Of a DNA stretch of 64,000 bases, positions 11,200-25,700 are shown piece after piece; position 1 is the first letter of the stretch; each line of letters begins with the position of its first letter. The stretch is from positions 186,001-250,000 of the forward strand of contig VWPU01004989.1 of assembly GCA_013398955.1 (NCBI GenBank). The letters run 5' to 3'. Made by a program: the position numbers and the translations under genes. The notes beneath the pieces are model-generated. The model was not told the DNA's origin. It did no database searches and worked only from the letters and a program-made list of their open reading frames with translations. The stretch is from Callaeas wilsoni (lineage: Eukaryota > Chordata > Aves > Passeriformes > Callaeidae).

Positions 11200-14100
11200 G
11201 AAAAAACAATCAAGTTATGGTAACTTTCTCTCTTCCTCTTACATTAATATATTATAATTTAGTTTTTCGTCACAGGATCAGATCACATGTGGTTGCCTTA
11301 CATATGATTTTACAAAAGCAATAGTAAAAGATAGACATGTACAATTCAAATGCCAGCATTTCTATAACCTAGATGGTGGTAGATGAAATAAATCAGCATA
11401 AAATTTTTACATATTCAGCATGGGAGAAATTCTCTTCCCAATTGAGATGTTTGTGCTTGACAGTGTGAAATGTTTTGAGTCATCATTTAATAAAATATGT
11501 ATGAAATTCATAAAAGATCTCATAAAAGGTTCAGAGAAAACTTAGTTATATGGGTTTTGTTAATTAAAGATATATTATAACGCTAACTGTCTTTGGCTCA
11601 ATCCTAGTACACATATATAGGCAGAACTAGAATTAACATGTAAGGAAAATGTGATTGAACAGTGAAAAAAAGTATATTAAAGGAAACTTCTGTTCTCATG
11701 GGAGACAGGAAAATGATAACCAGAGGAAAGACTGCAGTTTACTCTGGAAGATGTATAGTGTGTCAGTTTATGACTGTAAATCAAGAGAGACTAGAGGGTG
11801 GTTTTGTGTAAAAATAACTATTTGCTATTGAAACTTGAGAAAGAACTGGAATACCAGTAAAACTATTGATTTATGTTCTGCAGCCTTCATACTTCTAAAA
11901 AGATTACTTTTGCATAGAGAAAATACTAAACTTCTCTTTTAAAATCATGGGAAAGGAAGGACTGGGCTCTTTGATTCACCTTTGCAGATAGGTATCACCC
12001 CAAGACAGTATCTATCCTCAAATTCTCATTCTGCCCAGCCAACTTGGCATAGTTTCTTCAGCTCAAGATGCCTTTAAAGATAGTTAAGGAAATTGGCAGA
12101 GCACGTGTAGATGAAGTGCATAGACCAAAAGTAGTAGAGTGGACAAGGCTCCTAACATAATTTCACTGACTTCATATAGATTCCCTCTAAAAGTAATTAT
12201 AGAGTGACCTTTGGCAGTCATGTACTAAGAACCAGGTACTGAGCTTGCAAAATCGTAAGAAAATGGGAAAACCTCATGGCAGTGGTACTGCCAGAAATGG
12301 TTAAAACTGAAGCAATCTCTTTCGTTTCATTACTGGCTTCAGTCTCACACTCAGAATATGTGGCATAACCAGAACCGAAGGGATTTCCATTACAGTAGCT
12401 AAGCATTACGTTTCAGAACAAGGTCCCATTTTTAGTTATACTCTCATATTTCTAACTCTGAAGGATGCAGAGAAATGCTTGTAAATGTGAACTGTATAAC
12501 TGTCTAATTTGTGTTGTCTTCTCTTGAGAGTCTAAAACTCACAAAAACTGAAACATTGCCCCATTCAAGTCCTAAAGATTTCGCAACCCAAAGAAGAACG
12601 AGCCTACAGCATAAGGGATCCCACACACCATGCTCTCTTAATTTCACTATGCTAGCTTTGCACAGGGCTAAGGAACATTTTCATCTGGCTCATTTTTTAT
12701 GGTATTTCAAGAGGCAGAAATCTCTAGAAGGATTGAAAGTGTATGAACAATTTAGCAAAATATTCAATTAATAGCTATGGAATGGTTTCACTCAAATCAA
12801 AAGGCTATTAAAAATTTAGTGCACACTTAAGCACTTTTGCTTAAATGGGACAGAAAGCAAGTTTATACCTTGGAGATAAGCTCTGAGACACTTTGCATAA
12901 CTAACGCATTTGGAGCAGTAAGATATTTAAGAAGTGGCAAGCTCATTTAACTTTCTTTTGGAAACAAGAAGAACACAGAGCTTGCCATTTGTATGGTAAA
13001 ATTTTTTAAACTAATTTTAATCTCTGTATTCACAGAAAATTTACAAGCAGTACTGAAGGACCAGTGATTGCACCAGTAATTATTGCTCTATTACTGTTCA
13101 AATAAAAATCAGGTGTACTCTGCTGTTTGAGAAAACCTAAGATAGGAATAAATAATATTTGTTAAATAATCTTTAACAGGCTTACTAAAAGACTTCACAT
13201 CTTTCCATTCTTACTGGAAATACACTTATCCTTAGCCCAAACTGTACATACAAGATGTAGCATTTTAATAATGCAAGTAGCTGCATATTCTGGTTGATTA
13301 TGAAAGAGTGTCTGACCTCAGATAAAAATTAAAAAATGACGTTCATACATCAAGATAAAGCAGCCATCAGTGTCTCATTGCTCTGTATTTAGGGCTTAGG
13401 TTAGTTAATATTCACTCACTTGCTCTATTTATTTGTAAGCAAGCTACAAAATAAAATCACAATTTAATGCATTAATGTAGTTGTATCACAATGGGTGGCA
13501 AGCAGCTTGTGGAGATTAAATAACATGCTTTATGCAGCAAGGCTCAGTTTAATTTGTTTGACAGCTGAGTTTTTGTACTTGTAATTGCAGATATTGCAAG
13601 TGGAGTTAACAATGTGCTGCAGTCCGTGTATATGAGACTCAAATCGATGTGCAGTTTCAAGTCCTTAGAATTCTGAAAATCATGTTTGCTTTTTTAAACC
13701 TTAATAAATAGGATTACATTTGGATACAGTAATTAAGAGTTAATGCTACAGAAACAATCACATACACTTCCTTGAATGAGTTCTTGTTTCATGTGGACAA
13801 TTTATATTAATAGGGATTTGTGCCAATTTTAACCCTGCATGATCTAGTTCAAATAAAAGCTTTACAATTTATCTCAGTAAAATAAGCAAAAAAAAAAAAA
13901 TTAATAATTGAATTATGCAGAATGTCATTATATAAGTAGTCTTCCTTAGAGGACTTAAAAGACAAATTTTTACTTATTGCAGCTTTGTTAGAAATGAATC
14001 TTCGTCTATAGGCAAACAATTGCCAATGGTTGAGCTTTCAGCGGGATAAATAAGGAATGCAGTGAGCTAAATGATGATTCTCACATCAGCAAGAACTTAA

Positions 14101-17100
14101 TTTATTCTCAGAGGAAGCTACTCCAGACAGAATCCCAAACACAAATTTACAGGCATACAGTATGTGTGTGGAGGATCCTGGAAAAAAAAAAGGGGGTAGG
14201 AAGCTAAAGTGACAGTGGGAACACACAATGGGAAACAGATCTGCAGCTATTCCATAGAAATATGTGAAAATTTCAGGAAGCAGAAGCTACAAATTTGAGT
14301 TGTTTTTTGTAGGCACTGCAGAAGTTTCCATTAAGAAGCTGATCACTAAAAACTGGCTCCTTTTTTCTGGTGCCTATTCTTATAAAATATACATTTCTTG
14401 AAGATCTCTGCTTGAAAATCACCAATCACTTAAGGAAGGCAAACAGGGACATAGTTATTCCTTTAAAAATTACCGCTGTAATGGAACAAACATTGCTTTA
14501 TTTAATGAAAAAAAGCGACTCCAGGGAATACCAATACATAGTGTCACATTTAGAGGTTAGATAGCATGTAGCTTTAGCTTTTTGTGTTAATCATAGCATC
14601 TGACATCCCTACTGTCTTTTCAGTTCATTAGGTATAAAGAAGATATTAGGAACATGTCTCTCCACATCAGCATAGCACTAGTGATAGGAATAGTCAGCTC
14701 TAAATGTTTGCTTGTCGCCTCAGCCCAGATATACCCCTGCTGAGAAGAATTTGTGATTTTATTCTAGCTGTATTAGATCAGTAGACATGGCTCATTCACT
14801 GTGAAAACTGCAAATATTTTGAGGCACAAAATAAAGAACATGAGCTGGGAAGATTCTTCAATTGCAAAGCAAAGAAAGGAAAAAGGAATCAGCAATTAGG
14901 TCATTGGTGAAAGTTAGGAAAACACAGCTGAATTTCTTCCTTTACATGTTCAAAAGTAGACTTCCAGATACTCAGGAACTCTCTGTAGACACTCAAGAAT
15001 AAATTTCCCTTTAGGGATAACATTGATTCATTACAAAGGTAGTATAGCTGTCTAGTTTAAATCAATTATCATATTTTATGCCTTAGAGGCAGGTGAGATG
15101 ACTACCTGTAAGGATTTAAAGCCTTCTACAATAAGGTATGAAATTTCAATACAAGTAAGAGCAGTTGAAGTTGAGACAGTAAGCAATGTATAAATGCCTA
15201 ACAACAAATGCCTAAAAATGGATGTGATTCTTCAATGTAGACTGTCCAAAATGCCGTAACTCTTCTCAGGCTGCTGGGAGAACACAAAAAAAAAGTAGTT
15301 AGTGATCATAGAAATGTCTCTAATTATCCTATGAAGCAAAATACTTAAGAATAATGAAAGAAAATGCTTCTGGATTTTAAAGTATCTCAGTCAGCTCTCA
15401 GTAAGTAGTGTCCCACAAAAGCAAGTGTCAGAAACACTGAAGAGATTTTGTTCCCCTGAGACTCCTCGAACATAGACGAAGATCCTTTTTGAGTTATATT
15501 TTATTGCAGTGTTCAAGAGCCTGTGACTTAATAAATAGTCAGCTATAGGGGGCTGTACTTACAAAAGATCTGCCTGCAGTAAAGTTGTGAAATTATGCTA
15601 GGGAAACAGTAGATCCTGTACATGTCTGTGCTAAATCACAACACATGTATTTTGTTTTAATTAGTCTTTTTCTCTTGCTGCTGGAATTTTACAGATTGCC
15701 ATGGTGAATGAGCTGCAAAGAACCCTCTGAGGGCAAAGCTTTCATCTGTGTTTAGAATTTTCCAGTCAAGTTAAGAATAAGCCTCGAGACAGAACCTTAG
15801 TACAAAGAGACAGAGAGGGGACATAACAGATGAGAAACTTTTTGGGGTTGCTTTATTTTAATTAAACAGTTGTTAATATGCTTTTTTTTTTTTCTTTGCT
15901 TGAAAGTTCAATACAAAATCCTGGATTCTCTCCTGGTTACAAAGTTCAAAATTTTTAGTTCTTCTTTTCTGTGCCTTTGACATAACTGTCAGTTGCTTCT
16001 TTGCCTTGTTGAAGACAAGGCAGAGTCCAAGAGTATTCTCACAAAGTGAAAGCACTCATCTCACTTTTACAAACTTTTTTACAGGCAGACTGCAAACAAT
16101 CTGCCAAGGCAGCCACCAGCTTTTGGGTGAGCCCAGCAGGCTCCCCCCGGCTCTGGAGCCTGGTGCTAGTGCAGATGCGCAGCCCCAGCTTGGTACAGTC
16201 CTTCAGGTGCTGTAAAAGTGTGCTGTGACCGGCATTTCCGAGTCTTGTAGGGTACTGATGTCACATGCCTGCAGCACACACTGCATTGCCCAAAGGCCAG
16301 TACAAATGCTAACACATCAATATAAGCTAGAGCAAGGTGGCTGCAAAGGCAAGATCATAGCCCTATCATGCTCAAAATCCTACCTCAGCAGTGATCAGAA
16401 CTGAATAATTGGTAGAGACAAGTAGATTATACACAGTTTCTATACCAAGAAAATATTAGGAAGAATAAGTTATAGTATTGTTATTTCTATATCAGCATGA
16501 CAGGAAGTCCTTGAACTCATGTGTTTTTTACCTTACTGTACTTCCACCTACAGCCTATTATGTATCAATCTCATCTAGAGAACAAATCGGTTTTTTGGAA
16601 ATTAAATTAAATTATAGTTAACCTCTGAAGCACTGCAACAATACCAATTAGTCACATTTTTTATCTTCACTAGGAAACAAGAAAAAACTTTGCCAATTCT
16701 TATCTCCTAAAAATTGTGAGTTCTACAGCAACTTATCTTCTAATTCATTGTTATGAACAGTAGATATCTCAAAGTTAGGTATCTAGTCTAAGTAAGGCAT
16801 CTAAATTATTTTTATATAACATACCTTACTATGTTATTAATCATCTTACGACAATCCCTTTGTTCTTTTTTATTCTGTTTGACATTAAACTTCTTGCTAT
16901 TCTTATTCACCTCACCAGAGTCAACACCTCTGCCTGTGTGCTGATTCTATCCTCATTGTGCTTACTCCTTGCATTACAGCTAATGTCACATTATTCTGAC
17001 ACGGTGACCTGTTAATGCAATGATTCAATCTTCCTTGCTTAGAAAAGAAACTTTTGTTCAATGGTCTTGCAATAGAATCAATTTTACATAGTTAAATGAG

Positions 17101-19654
17101 GAAAGAAAAGTGCACCACGGACATTTACAAGACTTTGAAAGGATGTTGAAAATGACGATGACTTATAAAGGTAGGCATAAACAGTTTTTGTAATATATTT
17201 TTCTTGTGTTGCACCAAATTTACAAATAGCTGTTTGGAGGAACCCTAGATCCTGTTCAGGCTTGTGAGAATATCAGTTCTGGAAGGCAAAATAGCCAGCA
17301 GCTAGAGAATTTTCAGTGGGGAAAAAAAGAACGGAATTCACTCTGAAAAGCACAAAAATTACATGAACTATTCTTCTAGACAGAAAGCGCTTCCCAAGGG
17401 CTGCCATGGGACACTGGCACTCCAAGAGAATGATGAATATGAAAATATTCATGCTCCACCTGTTTCCCTTTAGCAGCCAGCCATTGCAGTGTGGCTTTGG
17501 ACTGTGGGTGAGCAGGACGTGATTTGTGACCACCTTAGTAGATAACTACAGAGGTATTTGTGGCTGTGGCTTGCTGCTGGCTCTCATTTTTTTCATGTTA
17601 CAAAATGCTTTAAAAATCCTGGGTATGTACATCCTTTAGCTCCTACTTCACTTTATAAAGTAAAGTCTTTATAAAAAGTCTTTTTATAGGAAATAATTTG
17701 GTATCACTGAGAGGAGGGGAAAGAACTAAACTTTCAATTAAAGTCTCAATCAAACTTTACTGTTTTTGAAGTCATCTAAATTGATTCCTTTATAGTACAG
17801 GGCTTTGATGCCATTTTAAATAACTTCATAGAAGAGTGAATTTGAAAAAAGAATCGTGTTCAGTGTAGCCGAATGCACCTAAGGCATTAGCTGCACTGAG
17901 TGAGGATGTTCAATGAGTTTTAACAGACCAGAAACCCTACACTGACTCCCAAGTATTTGCACTTTTTGAAAACTCTCTTGTAATTTTAGAAAGCTGTGGT
18001 TTCAGGTCAGATCCCACTATATTACACTAGTTTACGTTACGTAAGCACAGCAGATGGATGAAAATTCAGCAACTTACCTGTGTGCTTCTCAACACTGAAA
18101 AATTCATTAACAAGTTAAACAATGCTATAATCTGCACATGGTAAAACATACAGAATTCGCCATCTTTAGGAGCCTGGATGCAAACTATTGAAGTCTATTG
18201 GAGGAATTTCCAGATTTCAGAGGACTATGAAAGAGAAGTCACCGCATTTTGTTGTTTATCTTGTCAGAACAGGAAAACTGCAACATCTTTCTTGTTTTGG
18301 TGAGAAAGACTTCAAAGTTCAGAAATAAATGTCTTCCTCATCCCCCCTGTCTTTGAAGGAGTGGCCACTTTGCTGGGGCTTTACTCTCAGTCCATCAATT
18401 TTCAGTGGCTGCTTGGATAGCAACAAACTATACCACAGACACTCCTGCAAATGATAGGGAAATTTTCTTCTCTTCATAATTTCTGAAGTTTATGTTTTCT
18501 TCTTTGAGCTCTCACAGACTCCATTAATACCTCAAGACCCTTTTCCAGGCCTGTTTACCAACTGCCCTGTTAGTTGTCTGATACAAGCAGCAAAAAAGAA
18601 ATAAATCTAGCAATCTTTTGTTGAAGGAGGTGTGGGAGTTGATGTTGAGAAGCTATTTTTCTGCAGGGCCTGCCAATGCAAGCTGCTTAAATGAGACTTG
18701 AGGAGGAGGAGTTCAAATGATGTTGGTGTTCAGGAATGTGCTCAATTAAAATTACAGTATTTCTCTCACTGTATTTAAGTACAGCAGAATTCCCCTGATC
18801 ATAAAAAAACCCCACATCCAAAACTCAACAATTAGAGAACAAGCCTAGATTATGGTTAGTGTTTTATAGCTTGAAACGGACTCTTTGAGTTGTCCATAGT
18901 GAGACAGGTGTTTAGCATGTAAAATTTCTATAAAAGAACATACAACTGCACCAAGGAAGTCCCAATAAATATTATATCTCATATAGAGCTTTATATCCAG
19001 ACAGCTTAGTGCAATGATATTCATCAGAAGCTCTGAAAGCTAAGTCAAACTTATTAAAAAATACATAAAATAGTGAAGATCCAAAGTATTATTTTTTCAT
19101 TCAGGAAGCCAAAATCCTCTTTAAAAGCAGGCTTTACTAGAGTAAATGATTTAAATACAGCATGTTTGGTTGGAAAATTTCGGAAAAAAAAAATTTCAGT
19201 TAAGTATACCAGAAACTCTATCTGAACTGAAGTGAATTAAAATGAAAAAGAATCACAGGTTTATCATAAAAAACATTTTCCAAAGAGGCTTCTAAACTGC
19301 ATAAATAAATATGACAAAAGAGAGGCTGTTTTGCAAAATACTGAATTATAGTATTTTAGTGTTTCTCCAAGAAAACTTGATTAAAAACAATTTAAAAAAA
19401 ACCTGAGCTGACCTTTATTCTAGGAGATTTCAAATGAGTTAATGCAATAACTATGATTTGCCCCTGATTTGCACACGTGGCTGCTACTAGAGAAATACAT
19501 TGCAGCACACAACTTTGTGTTTATTGGCATTTGAGCTCTCTAGCAATAAAAAATACTGCTTAGAACAGAAACACAGAATAACTCAATAGATCATAATTTA
19601 AATTATTTTATAAATTGATACTACCCTAGAAGCATCCACTTCATTGAAAGTCAC
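11200..19654. other. Long AT-rich non-coding stretch
   Basis: No gene or interspersed repeat is recognised over about 8.4 kb. Open frames are short and unremarkable. Three sub-regions stand out and are discussed as findings: 13480-13880 (may be conserved non-coding DNA), 16100-16290 (GC-richer) and 17855-17904 (hairpin). Confidence 0.55.
17861..17898. repeat. Imperfect inverted repeat (hairpin)
   Basis: CAGTGTAGC (17861-17869) pairs with GCTGCACTG (17890-17898) with one G-T wobble. Inside it AATGC (17872-17876) pairs with GCATT (17884-17888), leaving a small loop. Weak, wobble-rich pairing continues a few bases outside. It is short for a microRNA precursor and no function is claimed. Confidence 0.5.
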
Positions 19655-19794
19655 GGGGTATTATTTAATTGTTTAGAGGACAGTGCTAATGACACCGAGG
19701 ATGAGGGTTCAATCCCCATCCGGGCCATTCCCTTAAGACTTGGACTTGATGATCTTTGTGTGTCCCTTCCAACTCGGAATATTCCGTCAGTATG
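19655..19794 (+). mobile_element. SINE with tRNA-Ile head and CR1-like tail (TguSINE1-like)
   Basis: The head resembles tRNA-Ile(AAT). The anticodon region reads GTGCTAATGACACC, the B box reads GGTTCAATCCC, and the tRNA part ends CCGGGCCA at 19727. The D-arm/A-box side is eroded. A CR1-type 3' end follows: GGACTTGATGATCTTTGTG, then CCCTTCCAACTCGG, ending in an octamer-like ATTCCGTCA. This head-plus-tail design is that of TguSINE1, a family described in passerine birds, in which the tail lets CR1 reverse transcriptase mobilise the RNA. This copy is old. It is the strongest clue to the host lineage. Confidence 0.8.
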
Positions 19795-22700
19795 GTGAGA
19801 GACTTGAAATGTAGAGTAAGAAGCTGTATAACAGTATTCTATTCCATGGTAGAAAGGGATATTAATTCAGGAGGTATAGCCAAGTACATTGATCTTTCCT
19901 GCCATCCAGAAATGAAATGTCATGTACAGCAACTTCGTCATTTCTATTCCAATATACTGCCTATTCTGTGGTGCTGACTTTTAGATTTTACAAGGGAAAT
20001 CCTTGGTGATCTCCACAAGAATTTGGACTGTTACAGATCTCACAAATACTTCATTGTGATGAATTTCCATTTTTCTATTGCATGATGACAATGCATTTAT
20101 AACTCCATATAAGAGGCATATGGCAGTAATCTCTCTTTGGATTGAAAATATTTTCTGTTTATATCATGGAAGGCTCAATCCTCCAAAGATACAGAATTCC
20201 ACTCAGCACCATCAGGACTTCCAGAAACACTGGAACACTGAAATATGTGTCTTAAATTTCATGATATAATCTACTCCACTTATAAAATATGGTTTCATAA
20301 TATAATATGTTTTCCACTCATCTGGAATCTACTGAGGTTTCCTAGAGATACCTTAATAGTGCCTGCTAAAAACATATTAAAAAATGCATGTCAGTTATGG
20401 CTGTGATAACAATGGTATATTGGGTGGATCCACCTATACCTATCCAACTTCCTGCAAAAAACCTGCTGCAGAAGGTTAATATAGAAGGTGATACGGCAAA
20501 TAATAGTACTTAGTGGGTGGGATTCATTCCACCTAGCTTCAGATATCTATGCCAAGTTAGTACCTAATATCCTATGAATGAAAAAAATATAAATGTTGAA
20601 TCACCCTCTGAAGTTATTTCCTTTATCAAACATAGAAGGAACTTCTATCAATAATTTTCAGTAAATAGCTAACTTTTGGAGTACAGGATACTAAATTTTA
20701 CATTTCATCTATTAAAAAGGAATTTAAAAAATCAACTCAGGCATGTGTACATGCCTTCCAGTGACCATGTTCAAAATATTCCCTGTTATTTTCTTGCACT
20801 GACACACAGCTGGACAGACTTCCAGATTTTATCAGAAGAACCTGGATCATCCTCACTATCCTCGGTTTTTGTAGTCTGACACAGAGGAACCTCCACCCAC
20901 TTGCTGTAGCAATAAGCAGCTTAGCAACCAAACCTTGCAAGGATGAAATTTTATGAAAGTAGATTCTGGTTTTGTGTGTGCAGGTATATCTGAGCATCTG
21001 CCTCCCTCCTACACATGTATGCTCAAAAACTTTTAAATCTTTCCATCCACTAAAACCGGAATTTCAAAGATATTAAATTTCATTAAATTATTTGAAAATT
21101 ATTTGAAAATGTGTGTTTCTTATTAGCATATGCACAGACAAATAGGTAGCAGTCTGAGCTCACTGTTTATGAAATATAACAAAAACCATAGGAGAGGTTC
21201 AATCTGGGCAAATATCCTTAAGAAACAGAGATACTGGCTTCAAACTGGATGGGACAGGTTCCCAACCGAGGAGGACATGACTAACATACTTCCCAAAATT
21301 CTGCTTCATAGGAAATTGGCCAATTGGAGTAATGATTTGCCAGTAACATTTTCCATATTTATTACCGTATTTCTGAAGTTCTCCATAGCATGTGGTCAGC
21401 TAAGGTACTTGAGATAAAGTGAATAAAGGGTCCTAACAACACAATCAGCTTAGCAGTTGGCAACTGCAATGTTATCTTATTCATCGAGGTGGAAGAAATA
21501 AAGCAGAGGAAGGGATGAAGGAACTGGTCAATTTGGCTACTTGAGACTATTTGGGGATGGCCATTTTTCAGCTTTCTAATCACACACCAAAGCAATCAGA
21601 ATCCCAGGAGAAAAGACAAAAAGAAGCAGTGCAACAGGTAAAATAACATTTGTCTTTCAGCTATGCCATTTAAGCAAAGAAAGAGTCATTTTTCTCTTCC
21701 ATTATTTCAATATAGGGGAAAGTTAAAAATTTCAATTAAACACACACACCCCCCCCTCCCCCCAATTCTCTAATAAAATAAAATAAATAAGTACTTAATA
21801 CCAGAGGGACTCCCAGTCAGCTCACTGCCATTTCACAAGCCAAGGAGGACAAATTTGTTCAGTCTACCATTTGATGCAGATTATTCCTCAAGTCCTGATA
21901 GGGAGGTAATGATCCAAAATGAAATCCTAACAGTACTTATGGATTGGGTGTTCCTGCAGCTTTTTATATGCACCGCTTTGTGTGTTCCCAAGAGAAATCT
22001 CCTATAATATTTTGTAGAATTCGAAGTCAGAAAGATTCTTACAGGAATCACTTAAATAAGGTCTAGATTTTAATAGAAAATGTTTTCTATCTCTCTCTTT
22101 GTTTTTAATAATAGAAGTTAATGGTATTTAATTGTTCTGGTACAGACACGCCTCAAAGTTAATTTTTTTAGTTCTGTAGTAAGGTACTGTTCTACTAAAT
22201 CAAATGAAATTCATCCCATAAAGTACTAGGAGATCCTGCATAACTCACTGCACAGTTATTAGTTGTGTCTGACCTAGGTGACATGCTAAGTTAGATGACA
22301 GCCAGACCTGTGATGCAGGCGACGTATAGTTTCTTTTTAAAAAGGACACAAAAATTTTTATACAGTACAGGAAAAAACATTTCCAGGCACCAAGCTAGCT
22401 AATAAGTATGCAGAGAAGGCAATCATTCTTCAAGAATGTGGCCTTTTAGTAGTGTAGCTGTGCAAAGCAGCTTGAATTAGAATTAGGTGGCCAGGAGGAT
22501 TGCTTTTGTCTGTTTGCATACGTGAATTTGATGAGCCTGCAAGCTTCTTACAGGGAAGAGGAAGAGAGAAGAAAAATGGAATGAACCCCTGTGTCTTGCT
22601 TTAGAAGAAAAATGTGAAAGTGAAATACCATTCTCACTTGGTGTTGAATCAGTTGAAATATATTAATAGAGAATTATATCCAATCTTTACTGCTCTATCT

Positions 22701-25700
22701 TCGTGTGTTTTCTGGTTATTTTTTATGCAACCTGACTATAGTGCTACAAAAGTCTTCAGAATAATCCTTACAGAGATTGCAAGTACAAGGATAAATCCCT
22801 TTTATTTACCAAGTTTGTTAGGTATGTACCTAAGTTCTTGCCTAAGTGCTCTAATGAACAGGTATCCACTTCTTTGTATGCTCACAGCTGAGCATATCAT
22901 GAAACTTTTGGGGTTCAATTCATCACACCTGACTATAGCTTTTTTAACAGTGATGTAAAATAGAAAAACGAATTACATATGATCCATTTATGACTTCAGA
23001 CAGGGTCCTAAGCTAGTCCTAACACCAGTTTAGAGTAGCTGTTTGACTTTTAGCTATACCACCCTGGGATAAAATTGTACAGTTTTCCAGTGTATGAATT
23101 AAATCTTCTAAAAGATGTAGCAAACCAGAAAATGCTTGGATACCAACAGTGCTGTACCAAACATTGGTTTGTCTTACATTATTGTCTAAGAAGCAGAAAA
23201 TATTTTTACTTAATTTCATCACAGATAAGGCATACGCAATTGTTAAGATGGAGATAAATATGCATGGCATCCCTCTGAACATTTGCTTTTCAATCCTCAA
23301 GTGCTTTTTTCCCCTTCAGGATGCCCAGTTAGACAGATCCATATGTTCCCACCCACTGGGAAAGCCATTTGTCTATCCCTCACAGACAAAACAATGCCAG
23401 ATGTAAGTGGTTGAACTTCTCATGGTGGGAGTCTTCTTCCATTTTTGCCCCATATCCAAAGTTCTTAAACCAGGAAGCAAAAGAACAGTGTACCTATATT
23501 AAAAAAAAAATTCTTTGCCAAAGCAACCAATAGGTCCTCCCTTGTTCTTGATCAAATAGCAGTTCAAAATTGCAGTGGTTCCAGCTAGAAGATCCTGACA
23601 AATGGAATTTAGTTTCTTCCTCATGCTACATGATGAGTGTGATAACCAACACTACTACATGTAAGACAGGCATCTGCTTCTTAGACACAAAGCTGGAGCA
23701 TCCCTCCAAATTGTGGCAAAGCAGATTCAGGAGGCAGGTGTCCTGCTGTAAGGATGTGTCCAGTCTGCAAAGACATTTGTGGCCTTTTTTGGAATAAAAA
23801 GGGGTTGGAGGAAATGGGAGTACTATCAGAAAATTGACTAGGGCATTAAAACACTATTTCTCTTTAACCTGAGATTCTAAATTCTACCTCTCTCCATAAT
23901 AATTTCCAATGAAGGTGACCTATTCAAAGTCATATGTTGGCTCTGGGTCCACATGAGAAAGAGAAATTCATATAAAATTATATAAAGTAACAAATAGTAC
24001 AGGAAAAATGAATTAGCTTTTCTGACTTCTCTGTTCTCAAAATACAAGTTATAAGATTTAATAGAACTGAATGATAGCCCATGTAAAATCGATAAAATAA
24101 TAAATAATTCTATACCTAGTACATATAAGACTATACATGTAAATTACATTTATGTAGGAGTGTAATTTCTGAGAACGAAATATTACTTTGGAAAAATATT
24201 AAAGGAAGGCAAAACAGAGGCTGAATTATGCAGCAGTTGAGAAAATTTTGGAGGGTAGTTACTATTAAATGCAATAAGATAATCTCCAGAAGTTTCATGC
24301 TTTAGAGGAAAGCTGGAGGAAACATAATAATGTTGGGTAGAAATATTTGTCAGAGAGGGTTATTGTATCATCTTTAACTCCAGGGAATAAAAAGATCTTT
24401 GGTTCTACGGTATCTTATGTCGATATTTGGTAGACAGAATTCTGCTGATAGAATGCTAACTCAAAAAAAAATTATTTTGCTCGTGTTATATTCTCACCAT
24501 GTCATCAAAAGCTCACAGGTTTGTAAATGTTTTATCTTAAAAAAAAAAGTTATTCTTAGTGAAATATGTAAAAGAGATTTTTTTTCCACATCCATATTGG
24601 TCACATTTTATGTTTTGATTGAGTGTTTATTGATTTGCTGTATTTTCTGTGTTAGTTTTAATGTTGCTTCTCTGGTGTTTGTTGGATTAGGGGATCAAGC
24701 TGGAAAAAAATCTCACAAAAGTGTATGGGTTTTTGAATAAATGTCTGCCAATTTTTGTATAATCTCGGACTTCTCCCTTGTTTGTTACAAAAAAGGTTAA
24801 TTTGAATTACTTTAGGCACTTCAAACATGCAGGACTGTTCTAACAAAACAAAGTCTGTTCTCTATATTGCCATCCATGCAGGTATTTTTATATGAAAGGA
24901 TACATTTTCAAAGCACTGCAAGGGAGGTATGTGCTAAAATCTGTTCATGTATAACAGGATTTGTGCTAATACTGCCTACACACTACTTTGAAACTATACC
25001 TCTCTCTGGTTTTAAGAGTTTATCACCATGGAAGGACCGTGACTTGAAAGAAGCTGACATTTGTGGAAGAAAACACTAAGAAAACAAAACTAAAATGAAA
25101 TTGGCAATCTAAAATAAAATGGACTCTGTAATGATAATTCTCAAATTTTTTTAACTTAGGGAAATCTCTTTTATATAAAGATCACAGTAGCTTAAAAAGA
25201 TTTTCATGTTCTATAACCTCCTTTGCACATGTAACAAATCAGATTGGTGAAATTTGTTCTGGAAAATGATACAGATTCTCAGTGTATGGGAAGCAAGGTA
25301 ATGGTACTGAATTTGATAAAGCTACCATGGATTTTAGAGAATTTGAGATTTGGTTCAAAGCCTTAAAAGCATTTACTTTCATAACTGTTCAGAAGAAGAA
25401 AAAGGTCAGGATTTAGCACATACTATATAACAAGGCAAACAAGTTACTCCAAAGTTCTTTCTAGTTTCTTCTTTTGTTTTTGTTCTATATGCCATACAGG
25501 TAAGGATTATAAAATTATGAGATTATAGAAGAGAAACTATATATGGACATATACTTGAATGTATGTGTTGTCTGTAAAAATATGGTATCCCAGATCACCA
25601 AATCACGCTACCTTAATTTTATCAATGACGAGCTTTACATTCTGGCTCATCAAGGGCACCAAAAGTCACCAGTGTTTTAGGAAAAGATGCCATGACTCCT

